This document shows positions 1-5,870 of a stretch of DNA of 8,803 nucleotides, piece by piece. The DNA comes from UBA4716 sp036310525. Its GTDB lineage: Bacteria; Bacillota; Clostridia; UBA1381. The DNA lies in NCBI GenBank assembly GCA_036310525.1, contig JAXJRQ010000022.1, positions 1-8,803 of the forward strand, read 5' to 3'. Numbering within the stretch: position 1 is the stretch's first letter; each line of letters begins with the position of its first letter. A model generated the notes under the pieces. The model saw only the letters and a list, made by a program, of their open reading frames with translations, searched no databases and had not been told where the DNA came from. Position numbers and translations under genes: made by a program.

Positions 1-545
1 ACCGCCACACGGTCGCCTATTATCGCTTCCATTGAATTTTCTTCATTTATGCGTATAAGCTCATAAATTTTGCGGTTGTCCGCCTGCACGCAAAGAACAC
101 CTTTCTTACGTGAAATTGCAACACCGACAACGGTTTTATTTGCACGCTCAATAATTTTCGTAATGCGCCCGTTTTTATGCGCATCCCTTGCATCACCCGA
201 AAGAATTTTCACAATTACACGGTCGCCGTCGAGCGCACCATGCATTTCATCACCCGAAACAAAAATATCCTCCATTGCTTCATCATCACATATAACAAAG
301 CCGAAAAATCCCTTTGCACTGCACCGTAAAACTCCGCTCACGCTGTTTGTGCTTTTTCCGACAGGTGCATATCTGTCCTTTTTTGTAAGACATATTTTTC
401 CTTCACGGCAAAGCTTAGACAAAATCATCGAAAATTCAGCGTCCGCTTCTTCAGGTACGTCAAGCACAATTTTCAGTTCTTCATATTTTAATGGTATATA
501 TTCCTTTGAGGTTATATATGCTAAAATCCGTTCTTTTCTATCCAT
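1..545 (-). CDS. rnr: Ribonuclease R, N-terminal part (partial at window edge)
   Basis: Reading the minus strand from an ATG at 545 gives 181 uninterrupted codons that run off the left edge. RNase R is a processive 3'-5' exoribonuclease of the RNB family acting on structured and defective RNAs. Residues 1-60 form a basic winged-helix-like start. Residues 71-115 are a cold-shock/OB domain with the family signature GFFGFV (79-84), DIFVS (93-97) and LDGDRVIVKI (105-114). Residues 127-141 (GRITKIIERANKTVVG, core part) match the linker into the second cold-shock domain. The catalytic RNB domain lies outside the window. An upstream in-frame ATG at 557 is rejected: GGAG sits six bases before the ATG at 545, overlapping the 557 codon, while 557 has no ribosome site of its own. 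The gene is divergent from secD. Family membership is recognised from motifs; RNase R is preferred to RNase II because of the N-terminal helix domain. Confidence 0.9.
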   Translation of the reverse strand, partial: MDRKERILAYITSKEYIPLKYEELKIVLDVPEEADAEFSMILSKLCREGKICLTKKDRYAPVGKSTNSVSGVLRCSAKGFFGFVICDDEAMEDIFVSGDEMHGALDGDRVIVKILSGDARDAHKNGRITKIIERANKTVVGVAISRKKGVLCVQADNRKIYELIRINEENSMEAIIGDRVA

Positions 546-574
546 TATTTTCTCCATTGATTTATTATTACTAT

Positions 575-603
575 ATTTTATCCTATTTTATTATTATCGT
601 CAA
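575..603 (-). promoter_or_regulatory. Sigma-A promoter of rnr
   Basis: On the minus strand TTGACG (603-598) and TAAAAT (580-575) are separated by exactly 17 bases in very AT-rich DNA. Transcription should begin near 568, giving a leader of about 22 nt before the ATG at 545. Confidence 0.75.
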
Positions 604-662
604 TACATAGAAAAATTATTTTTAAATGTATTTTTTTAATGTAAACGTAATATAAAAAAGAC

Positions 663-691
663 TTGACTAAAATGCCTATTCGCTGTATAAT
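663..691 (+). promoter_or_regulatory. Sigma-A promoter of secDF
   Basis: TTGACT (663-668), a 17-base spacer and a perfect TATAAT (686-691). Transcription should begin near 698. The longest open frame covering secD begins at this same TTG, which is therefore promoter and not a start codon. Confidence 0.85.
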
Positions 692-717
692 ATCTTTATG
701 CTATTTTATATTAAAAT

Positions 718-736
718 GGGTTATAGTGTATAACCC
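718..736 (+). promoter_or_regulatory. Hairpin in the secD leader, just before the ribosome site
   Basis: GGGTTATA (718-725) and TATAACCC (729-736) pair perfectly over 8 bp around a three-base GTG loop. The secD Shine-Dalgarno region GGAAAGGA (738-745) begins two bases after the stem, so folding could affect ribosome access or mRNA stability. It lacks a U tail and is not a terminator. The function is inferred. Confidence 0.5.
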
Positions 737-755
737 CGGAAAGGATGAAAAGCAA

Positions 756-2054
756 ATGAAGAAAAAAAGCATTGTTACTCTTTGTTTCTGCATTGCTATC
801 GCTCTTATCCTTAACTACGTTGCCCTTTTAGGCTTCAATGTTGCAGGATTTTCATGGGGCGGCGCATTCAGCGACCAGGGTATCAAAAAGGGTATCGACC
901 TTGCAGGCGGTTCTGTAATTACATTCCAGGCTGAAACAGAAGGCGATCCCACAGACGCACAGATGAGCACTGTTGAAACAATTCTTCAGACTCGTCTTAA
1001 CAACGCAGGATATACTGAATCACGTATATCAAAGAGTGAAGGCGGAAAAATCACTGTTGAAATTCCGTCAGTTTACGAAACAGATGAAGCAGCTGACCTT
1101 TTGGGTAAAATGGCTAAGCTTACATTCCAGGATGCAGACGGCAACACTGTTCTTGACGGTGCAACCGACATCAAGGATGCTTCATATCAGTACGGTCCCA
1201 CAACTGAAAACGGTCCTTCACAGGCATTCGTTCAGGTTGAGTTCAATGCTGAAGCTAAGCAGAAGTTTGCAGACGCTACAAGAACAGCCGCTTCAAAGGC
1301 TTCAGAAGGCAAAAACTACATCGCTATCATGATGGATGACGCAGTAGTTTCAAGCCCCAGAGTTTCAGAAGAAATCAACAGCGATTCATGTGTAATCACA
1401 GGTGATTTCACTCCCGAAGCAGCTCAGGAACTCGCTAACCAGATTAAATCAGGTCAGCTCCCCTTCAACCTCGTAGTTGCTAACCAGGAAACTGTAGGTG
1501 CAGAGCTTGGTGCAAACGCACTTCCCACAAGCTTACTTGCTGCAGCTATCGGTATCATTCTTATCATGATTTTCATGGTTGTTATGTACCGTCTTCCCGG
1601 TCTTATTGCTGACATCGCTTTGCTGTTCTATGTTGGTATCATCGTTCTTGTTCTCGGTGCATTCCACATCAACCTGAGCCTTTCAGGTATAGCAGGTATC
1701 GTTCTTTCAATCGGTATGGCGGTTGACGCTGACTGTATCATATTTGAACGTATGAAGGAAGAATTAAAGCTTGGCAAGAGCATCAAGGCTTCTGTTGAAG
1801 CAGGCTTTAACAAGGCTTTCTCAGCTATCCTTGACTCAAACGTAACAACAATTATTTCATGTGTTGTTCTTTATCTCTCAGGTATCGGTACTGTTACCGG
1901 CTTTGCAACAACTTTGGGTATTGGTGTTGTTCTTTCAATGTTCACTGCTATCGTTGTAACAAAGTTCCTGTTAAAGCAGCTCGTTAATATCGGCATACAG
2001 AGCAGAAGCAAATTTTATAAAGTTGCAAAGGTTAAGGGAGGTGCAGAAGAATAA
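756..2054 (+). CDS. secD: Protein translocase subunit SecD
   Basis: SecD and SecF are RND-type membrane partners of SecYEG that use the proton gradient to help pull exported proteins across the cytoplasmic membrane. This 432-residue protein has the expected plan: TM1 (about 5-28), the signature GIDLAGG (46-52), a large external domain to about residue 255, then five more membrane segments (about 259-278, 283-303, 307-327, 355-380, 385-410). TM4 carries GMAVDAD followed by CIIFERMKEEL, with Asp324 at the conserved proton-relay position. The common Asn-Val after VDA is Asp-Cys here. The start at 756 is chosen because AAGGA (741-745) lies 10 bases upstream. The frame is open further back to 663, but that would place the start inside the promoter. 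The TAA overlaps the secF ATG by one base (TAATG), indicating translational coupling. Length and motifs are ordinary for a clostridial SecD encoded apart from SecF. Confidence 0.95.
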   Translation: MKKKSIVTLCFCIAIALILNYVALLGFNVAGFSWGGAFSDQGIKKGIDLAGGSVITFQAETEGDPTDAQMSTVETILQTRLNNAGYTESRISKSEGGKITVEIPSVYETDEAADLLGKMAKLTFQDADGNTVLDGATDIKDASYQYGPTTENGPSQAFVQVEFNAEAKQKFADATRTAASKASEGKNYIAIMMDDAVVSSPRVSEEINSDSCVITGDFTPEAAQELANQIKSGQLPFNLVVANQETVGAELGANALPTSLLAAAIGIILIMIFMVVMYRLPGLIADIALLFYVGIIVLVLGAFHINLSLSGIAGIVLSIGMAVDADCIIFERMKEELKLGKSIKASVEAGFNKAFSAILDSNVTTIISCVVLYLSGIGTVTGFATTLGIGVVLSMFTAIVVTKFLLKQLVNIGIQSRSKFYKVAKVKGGAEE

Positions 2055-2977
2055 TGAATACTAAGAATTTTACTAAAAACAGATGGATGTTTGTTATTAT
2101 ACCTGCACTTATCATTGTATTGGGTATCGTAATGTATGTTGTACACGGCGGATTTAACTTTGACGTTGAATTCCTCGGCGGTACAAGAATGCAGGTTGAA
2201 CTCGGTCAGGAATTTAATAATGATGATATTTCAAAGGCTGTTATGGACGAATTAGGTCTTTCAGCAGCTGTTCAGAAATCAGGTACAAGCACTACTCAGG
2301 CTGTTATCAAGATTCAGGATACTGAAGATAACGCCGCTGCAACTGAGAATGTACTTAACATTCTTAAAGAAAAGTACGGTCTTAGCGAAGACCTTGAACC
2401 TATCTCAGTTTCAACAGCTTCAGCAAGCTTTGGTATGGAAGTTCAGAGAAAAGCTCTTGTTTACACACTTGTTGCTATCCTCTGCATACTTGCTTACATT
2501 GCTATAAGATTTGAGTGGAGAAGCGCTGTTATGGCTGTTATCGCTCTTGCAATCAACGTTGTTGTTATGGCTGCTGTTTATGCAATCACAAACATTGCTC
2601 TTAATACAACATTCATTGCGGCTATGCTTACAGTCGTAGGTTATTCAATCAACAATACAATCGTCATTTTTGACCGTATCCGTGAAAATATGAAGGGTCG
2701 CAGAAAAGACGAAACAGTTGCTAAGCTTGTTGACAGAAGTATCTCTGAAACATTCGGCAGAACAATCAACTCAACAATCACAACGCTTATCACTATCGTA
2801 TTGATTTACATCTTAGGTGTAAATGCAATCAAGGAATTTGCTCTTCCCCTTATCGTAGGTATCATTATCGGTGCTTACACTTCAATGTTTATTGCAAGTA
2901 CTTTCTGGGCAACCTGGAAAGAATCAAGCATTAAGGCTAAGGCAGAAGCTGCAGCACAGAGAAAAGCTAAGAAATAA
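2054..2977 (+). CDS. secF: Protein translocase subunit SecF
   Basis: SecF forms the membrane complex with SecD. The 307-residue product has TM1 (about 11-30), the periplasmic-type signature FDVEFLGGTR (36-45), an external domain to about 133, and five C-terminal membrane segments. TM4 holds VVGYSINNT followed by IVIFDRIREN (204-222), the SecF hallmark. SETFGRTINSTITTL (231-245) is the conserved cytoplasmic loop and start of TM5. The C-terminal tail is rich in Lys and Ala, as is usual. The ATG at 2054 overlaps the secD stop by one base, and GGGAGG (2037-2042) inside the end of secD serves as ribosome site. The gene ends just before a strong terminator, so secDF is a two-gene operon; no yajC or other sec gene is adjacent. 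Confidence 0.95.
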   Translation: MNTKNFTKNRWMFVIIPALIIVLGIVMYVVHGGFNFDVEFLGGTRMQVELGQEFNNDDISKAVMDELGLSAAVQKSGTSTTQAVIKIQDTEDNAAATENVLNILKEKYGLSEDLEPISVSTASASFGMEVQRKALVYTLVAILCILAYIAIRFEWRSAVMAVIALAINVVVMAAVYAITNIALNTTFIAAMLTVVGYSINNTIVIFDRIRENMKGRRKDETVAKLVDRSISETFGRTINSTITTLITIVLIYILGVNAIKEFALPLIVGIIIGAYTSMFIASTFWATWKESSIKAKAEAAAQRKAKK

Positions 2978-2986
2978 TGAAATGAG

Positions 2987-3020
2987 AAAGGTATGTTGCA
3001 TCGCAACATACCTTTTTTTT
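2987..3020 (+). terminator. Intrinsic terminator of secDF, shared with the convergent araC gene
   Basis: GGTATGTTGC (2990-2999) and GCAACATACC (3003-3012) form a perfect 10-bp stem around a three-base loop, extendable by AAA/TTT to 13 bp, followed by eight T residues (3013-3020). It lies 10 bases after the secF stop. The araC-type gene stops at 3024 on the other strand and meets the same hairpin followed by a weaker TTTCTCATTT tail, so it may work in both directions. Confidence 0.93.
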
Positions 3021-3023
3021 ATT

Positions 3024-3842
3024 CTACAATAGATTTTGATTACGCCATTCTCTCGGACTCATTCCTGTACTGTTTTTAAACGCATGTGAAAACACAGTTG
3101 GATTGTCGTATCCGAGTGCTGATGAAATATGCTTTATTTCGTTATTTTCATCCATTAAAAACAACTTGGCTTTATCCATCTTAAGAGCTATGATATATTC
3201 CTGAGGAGTCTGTGCGAAAAACTTCTTAAACACATTGCAAAAATAACTGCGGTCAATTCCAAGCTTTTCTGCAACTTCATTAACCCCTACCCCATTATAT
3301 ATATTTTCATGTATGTACTTTACAGCGGCTTCCGCATATATCTGCTGATTGGTTTTGTACGTTTCCTTAGGCTCGGCACACTGTATCAGCTTATCAGTAA
3401 ATATATAAAGAAGTCCTGTTGTTCTTAGTGAGTTAAATCCATACTTTTCTGCCGTATCTATTATATCAATAAGCGTCTCAAACAAGCTCTGCGAGTATTT
3501 TAATACCGGCTTTTCAGCCGATAAATCTATACCCGACAAATATTTAGGCAACGCCACGCCTCGTATACCAATCCATGTATATGACCACGGATTTTCCGTA
3601 TCCGCCTGATAAAACGTAACTACCCCCGGCGGTATGTAAAATAATTCATCCTTTTTAATCAAATATTCCTTTTTATTTATACAAAACTTTCCCGTTCCCT
3701 TTGTTACAAAGTGTATCAGATGATAATCACGTATATTCGGTCCAAAACTGTGTCCTGATGTACAGTTTTGAACACCATAATCTGTCAACTGAAAATCGTT
3801 AAATTCCCTTTCGGTTGAATACTTTGCAAAAAAATCCGCCAT
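3024..3842 (-). CDS. AraC/XylS-family transcriptional regulator
   Basis: The 272-residue product has the two-part plan of sugar-responsive AraC regulators. Residues about 20-95 form a cupin-like ligand-binding domain with typical elements: RDYHLIHFVTKGTG (38-51), ELFYIPPG (66-73) and a PWSYTWIGIRG stretch (85-95). Residues about 172-270 hold the double helix-turn-helix: first helix pair around 186-205 (VNEVAEKLGIDRSYFCNVFKK), second around 235-257 with ALGYDNPTVFSHAFK, ending in GMSPREWR (260-267). The start at 3842 follows AGGGGAG closely. The open frame extends to an ATG at 3896, but that falls at the promoter -10 and would precede the transcript. The gene is divergent from the alpha-galactosidase gene, so it most likely activates or represses that gene in response to an alpha-galactoside. 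The inducer is inferred from context only. Confidence 0.9.
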   Translation of the reverse strand: MADFFAKYSTEREFNDFQLTDYGVQNCTSGHSFGPNIRDYHLIHFVTKGTGKFCINKKEYLIKKDELFYIPPGVVTFYQADTENPWSYTWIGIRGVALPKYLSGIDLSAEKPVLKYSQSLFETLIDIIDTAEKYGFNSLRTTGLLYIFTDKLIQCAEPKETYKTNQQIYAEAAVKYIHENIYNGVGVNEVAEKLGIDRSYFCNVFKKFFAQTPQEYIIALKMDKAKLFLMDENNEIKHISSALGYDNPTVFSHAFKNSTGMSPREWRNQNLL

Positions 3843-3886
3843 ACTCTCCCCTCTTTTCATGTCATGAAGTGATTTTTCGCAAAATA

Positions 3887-3915
3887 ATAATATCACATTT
3901 TAACAACTTTTGCAA
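3887..3915 (-). promoter_or_regulatory. Promoter of the araC-type regulator
   Basis: On the minus strand TTGCAA (3915-3910), 17 bases, TATTAT (3892-3887), with TGA directly before the -10, making it an extended -10 promoter. Transcription should begin near 3880, about 38 nt before the ATG at 3842. Confidence 0.65.
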
Positions 3916-3926
3916 GCATTTTGTCA

Positions 3927-3954
3927 TTTACATATACACAAAATATGATATAAT
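3927..3954 (+). promoter_or_regulatory. Promoter of the alpha-galactosidase gene
   Basis: TTTACA (3927-3932), 16 bases, TATAAT (3949-3954) with an extended -10 TGA (3946-3948). It lies back to back with the regulator promoter, the two -35 boxes only 11 bases apart. A regulator bound between them could act on both genes. Confidence 0.75.
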
Positions 3955-3987
3955 CATCTTATCAATCACAAGAAAGGAATGATAATT

Positions 3988-5310
3988 ATGAAAATTACAT
4001 TCATGGGTGCAGGAAGCACCATTTTTGCAAAGAATACCCTCGGAGACTGTATGCTTACAGATGTATGCAAGGACATGGAAATTGCCCTTTATGACATTGA
4101 CGCAGACAGACTCGACGAAAGCTATGCACTTATAAGTGCTATCAATGAAAACAATAACGACAGTAGAGCTACTATTAACAAGTTTTTAGGAGTTGAAAAC
4201 AGAAAAGCTGCTCTTCGCAGTGCTGATTTTATCATCAATGCAATTCAGGTCGGCGGATATGACCCCTGTACAATCATTGACTTTGAAATCCCCAAAAAAT
4301 ACGGTCTGTTACAGACTATAGGCGATACATTGGGTATAGGCGGTATCATGCGTGCATTAAGAACAATTCCAATTCTTGACGATTTTGCCCGTGATATTGA
4401 AGAAGTATGTCCCGATGCATGGTTTTTAAATTACACAAACCCGATGGCAATGCTTACGGGATATATGCAAAGATACACCAATGTAAAGACCATCGGACTC
4501 TGCCACAGTGTTCAGGTATGTTCAAAAGGCTTGCTTGAAAATCTCAATATTGAAACAGACGGTTTTATTGATAAAATTGCCGGTATCAACCACATGGCAT
4601 GGCTGCTTGAAATTAAAGATTTAAAAGGTAACGACCTCTATCCGCTTATCAAAGAAAAAGCCGCCGCAAAAAATGCTGCAGAAAAGCATAATGATATGGT
4701 AAGATTTGATTATATTAAATATCTTGGTTATTACTGCACCGAAAGCAGTGAACATAATGCCGAATACAATCCGTTCTACATAAAGTCAAAGTATCCCGAA
4801 TTAATTGAAAAATATAATATTCCGCTTGATGAATATCCCAGACGCTGTATAAATCAGATTGAAGGCTGGCAGAAGCAGAAGGAAGAACTATTTAACGGCG
4901 GAAAGATTGAGCATAATGAAAGAAGTAAAGAATATGCATCATACATTATAGAGGCAATGCTCACAGATACTCCATACAAAATCGGCGGTAATGTTTTAAA
5001 TAACGGACTGATAACAAATCTGCCTCAAAATGCATGCGTAGAAGTTCCATGTATGGTTGACGGCACAGGCATTCATCCTACTTTTGTGGGCGATTTGCCG
5101 GTGCAGCTTGCTGCAATGAATCAGACTAATATCAATCCTCAGCTGATGACTATTGAAGCGGCTGTTTCAAAGAAGAGAGAGGACATATACAGAGCGGCGA
5201 TGCTTGACCCGCATACAGCGGCAGAGCTTTCTGTAGAGGACATTGTTAAAATGTGCGACGAACTTATTGAAGCACATCAGGCAAAAGGTTATATGCTCGA
5301 ATATAAATAA
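3988..5310 (+). CDS. melA: Alpha-galactosidase, glycoside hydrolase family 4 (MelA type)
   Basis: GH4 enzymes hydrolyse glycosides by an NAD+- and divalent-metal-dependent oxidation/elimination mechanism. MelA members act on alpha-galactosides such as melibiose and raffinose in the cytoplasm. The 440-residue product matches MelA along its length. It has the NAD-binding ITFMGAGSTIFAKN (3-16) and AIQVGGYDPC (85-94), followed by QTIGDTLGIGGIMRALRTIP (109-128) and NYTNPMAM (148-155). LCHSVQ (171-176) carries the metal-ligand Cys172, and GINHMAW (199-205) carries His202. C-terminal TESSEH, EYPRRC and LPQNACVEVPC blocks are also MelA-like. The Cys-His-Ser signature favours alpha-galactosidase over the 6-phospho-glucosidase branch of GH4. 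The start at 3988 is chosen over the in-frame ATG at 3979 because AAGGA (3974-3978) abuts the latter but sits nine bases from the former. The gene is monocistronic and no sugar transporter is in view, so uptake must be encoded elsewhere. Confidence 0.93.
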   Translation: MKITFMGAGSTIFAKNTLGDCMLTDVCKDMEIALYDIDADRLDESYALISAINENNNDSRATINKFLGVENRKAALRSADFIINAIQVGGYDPCTIIDFEIPKKYGLLQTIGDTLGIGGIMRALRTIPILDDFARDIEEVCPDAWFLNYTNPMAMLTGYMQRYTNVKTIGLCHSVQVCSKGLLENLNIETDGFIDKIAGINHMAWLLEIKDLKGNDLYPLIKEKAAAKNAAEKHNDMVRFDYIKYLGYYCTESSEHNAEYNPFYIKSKYPELIEKYNIPLDEYPRRCINQIEGWQKQKEELFNGGKIEHNERSKEYASYIIEAMLTDTPYKIGGNVLNNGLITNLPQNACVEVPCMVDGTGIHPTFVGDLPVQLAAMNQTNINPQLMTIEAAVSKKREDIYRAAMLDPHTAAELSVEDIVKMCDELIEAHQAKGYMLEYK

Positions 5311-5316
5311 ACACCT

Positions 5317-5343
5317 TATGGGAGCGAGTCTTTCGCTCCCATA
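5317..5343 (+). terminator. Terminator after the alpha-galactosidase gene
   Basis: TATGGGAGCGA (5317-5327) pairs perfectly with TCGCTCCCATA (5333-5343) around a five-base loop. It starts seven bases after the stop codon. The tail is T-rich but interrupted (TTTATATAT), so efficiency may be moderate. Confidence 0.85.
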
Positions 5344-5383
5344 TTTATATATGCTTCATATTAAAATAACTATTTTTCTCTTT

Positions 5384-5403
5384 TTGCAAAAAATTGCAAA
5401 AAA
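5384..5403 (+). promoter_or_regulatory. Tandem 10-bp A-tract repeat, probable UP element for the tRNA promoter
   Basis: TTGCAAAAAA occurs twice head to tail (5384-5393 and 5394-5403), ending four bases before the -35 box of the tRNA promoter. The A-tracts are phased at 10 bp, which bends DNA and is typical of UP elements that bind the RNA polymerase alpha subunits at stable-RNA promoters. The repeat is seen directly; the role is inferred from position. Confidence 0.6.
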
Positions 5404-5407
5404 GGTA

Positions 5408-5436
5408 TTGACATTTACGTATTTTTATAGTAAAAT
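5408..5436 (+). promoter_or_regulatory. Promoter of tRNA-Trp
   Basis: Perfect TTGACA (5408-5413), a 17-base spacer, TAAAAT (5431-5436). Transcription should begin near 5443, leaving a 16-nt 5' leader for RNase P to remove. Confidence 0.88.
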
Positions 5437-5458
5437 ATTTGGGTAGTTGTTAATAGAT

Positions 5459-5532
5459 AGGGGTATGATGTAATGGTAACATGCCGGTCTCCAAAACCGT
5501 TCTTGAGGGTTCGAGTCCTTCTACCCCTGCCA
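5459..5532 (+). tRNA. trnW: tRNA-Trp, anticodon CCA
   Basis: A complete cloverleaf of 74 nt. The acceptor AGGGGTA (5459-5465) pairs with TACCCCT (5522-5528), followed by discriminator G5529 and an encoded CCA (5530-5532). The D stem is ATGT/ACAT (5468-5471 with 5479-5482). The anticodon loop CTCCAAA (5489-5495) carries CCA at 5491-5493, which reads UGG. The T arm has stem 5505-5509 with 5517-5521 (one G-U pair) and loop TTCGAGT (5510-5516). The top anticodon-stem pair (5484 with 5500) is a C-U mismatch. It stands alone with its own promoter and terminator. tRNA 3' ends are common integration targets, and an integrase gene ends about 340 bp downstream. Confidence 0.96.
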
Positions 5533-5534
5533 CT

Positions 5535-5580
5535 AAGAAATGGCTTAAACTCTGTGTTTAAGCCATTTCTTTGTTTGTTC
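5535..5580 (+). terminator. Terminator of tRNA-Trp
   Basis: AAGAAATGGCTTAAAC (5535-5550) and its exact complement (5556-5571) make a perfect 16-bp stem with a five-base loop, followed by TGTTTGTTC. The T run is broken by G residues, but the stem is very stable and begins three bases after the CCA end. Its right arm contains CCATTTCTTTGTTTG (5563-5577), which resembles a motif in the repeats at 5784 and 7962. Confidence 0.85.
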
Positions 5581-5783
5581 TGCTGTTTTAAACTTTCATT
5601 CATTTCGCTAAAAATGAGCATCAATTTCTCATCCGGTGTGTTCTGTTTTCAAACATTCCGTCTGCTACATCATCATTTTAGCATCACTTGATTTCGGCAA
5701 TTCTGTCTATTTCGGTTATAGAGAACAATTCTGCAAGAATATTTTTCAATTCTCGCAGATATTTTTTACCCAAAATTAAAATC

Positions 5784-5818
5784 CCTTTTCTTTGTTTATG
5801 CGTATCAAATTTTGATAC
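5784..5818. repeat. Direct repeat, left copy: candidate recombinase core site
   Basis: The copy reads CCTTTTCTTTGTTTA, three bases, then the perfect palindrome GTATCAAATTTTGATAC (5802-5818). It matches 7962-7997 in the same orientation at 30 of 36 aligned columns (five mismatches, one gap). Each copy contains TATCA-N5-TGATA; here the centre is AATTT. It lies about 50 bp beyond the integrase stop codon, the usual side for an attachment site in lambda-type elements. Assignment as an att site is inferred. Confidence 0.55.
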
Positions 5819-5853
5819 CCCTGAGAGTGACTTAATTGCATTCTCAGGGGTAT
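5815..5853 (-). terminator. Hairpin after the integrase gene
   Basis: ATACCCCTGAGA (5815-5826) pairs perfectly with TCTCAGGGGTAT (5842-5853) around a 15-base loop. It starts 17 bases beyond the integrase stop. Neither side has a good U tract, so termination is only probable. Its left arm shares GATAC with the palindrome of the left repeat, so the two structures compete for the same bases. Confidence 0.45.
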
Positions 5854-5870
5854 TCTATTTTGCGATTCCG

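Larger units (their letters stand above)
5684..5854 (-). pseudogene. Possible remnant reading frame, no proper start
   Basis: On the minus strand a frame stays open for 56 codons from just after a TAG (5857-5855) to a TGA (5686-5684). It has a protein-like composition, including KKYLRELKNILAEL and an amphipathic Lys/Glu/Leu pattern. It has no ATG. The only plausible start is TTG at 5773, eight bases after AAGGGA, which would give a 29-residue peptide. The frame passes through the left direct repeat and the integrase 3' hairpin, so it cannot all be conserved for coding today. A further fragment (5648 to about 5545, another frame, reading LMLIFSEMNESLKQQNKQRN in part) lies downstream. Together they may be the decayed end of a gene. 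I do not recognise the family, and chance is not excluded. Confidence 0.25.
5581..5870. other. Gap between tRNA-Trp and the integrase gene, no intact gene
   Basis: This stretch of about 290 bases holds no convincing intact gene. It contains a possible decayed reading frame on the minus strand (5684-5854), the left copy of the direct repeat (5784-5818) and a hairpin after the integrase gene (5815-5853). The remainder (5581-5683) is AT-rich with short interrupted frames. If the neighbouring segment is an integrated element, its left boundary should lie here or at the tRNA 3' end. Confidence 0.5.

Noticed and set aside
70..639. A 189-codon plus-strand open frame
   Set aside because: It is antisense to rnr, whose minus-strand translation has clear RNase R motifs. 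The plus-strand peptide is rich in Ser, Phe and Pro, as expected of a shadow frame, and runs through the rnr promoter.
3843..3896. Longer start for the AraC-type regulator
   Set aside because: The ATG at 3896 is at the promoter -10 and has no ribosome site, while the ATG at 3842 is preceded by AGGGGAG.
3908..3926. Catabolite-responsive (cre) element between the two promoters
   Set aside because: TTTTGCAAGCATTTTGTCA has a cre-like left half, but the central CG and the right-hand half-site fail, so the match is too weak to call.
5382..5403. CRISPR or larger repeat array
   Set aside because: Only two short A-tract units occur and there are no spacers. The longer repeats in the window are present in two copies, not an array.
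5415..5624. A 69-codon minus-strand frame across the tRNA
   Set aside because: Most of it is antisense tRNA-Trp and its terminator (the GRGRRTRTLKNGFGDRHVT type of peptide is a well-known artefact). Only its first 25 or so codons lie outside and may be part of decayed DNA.
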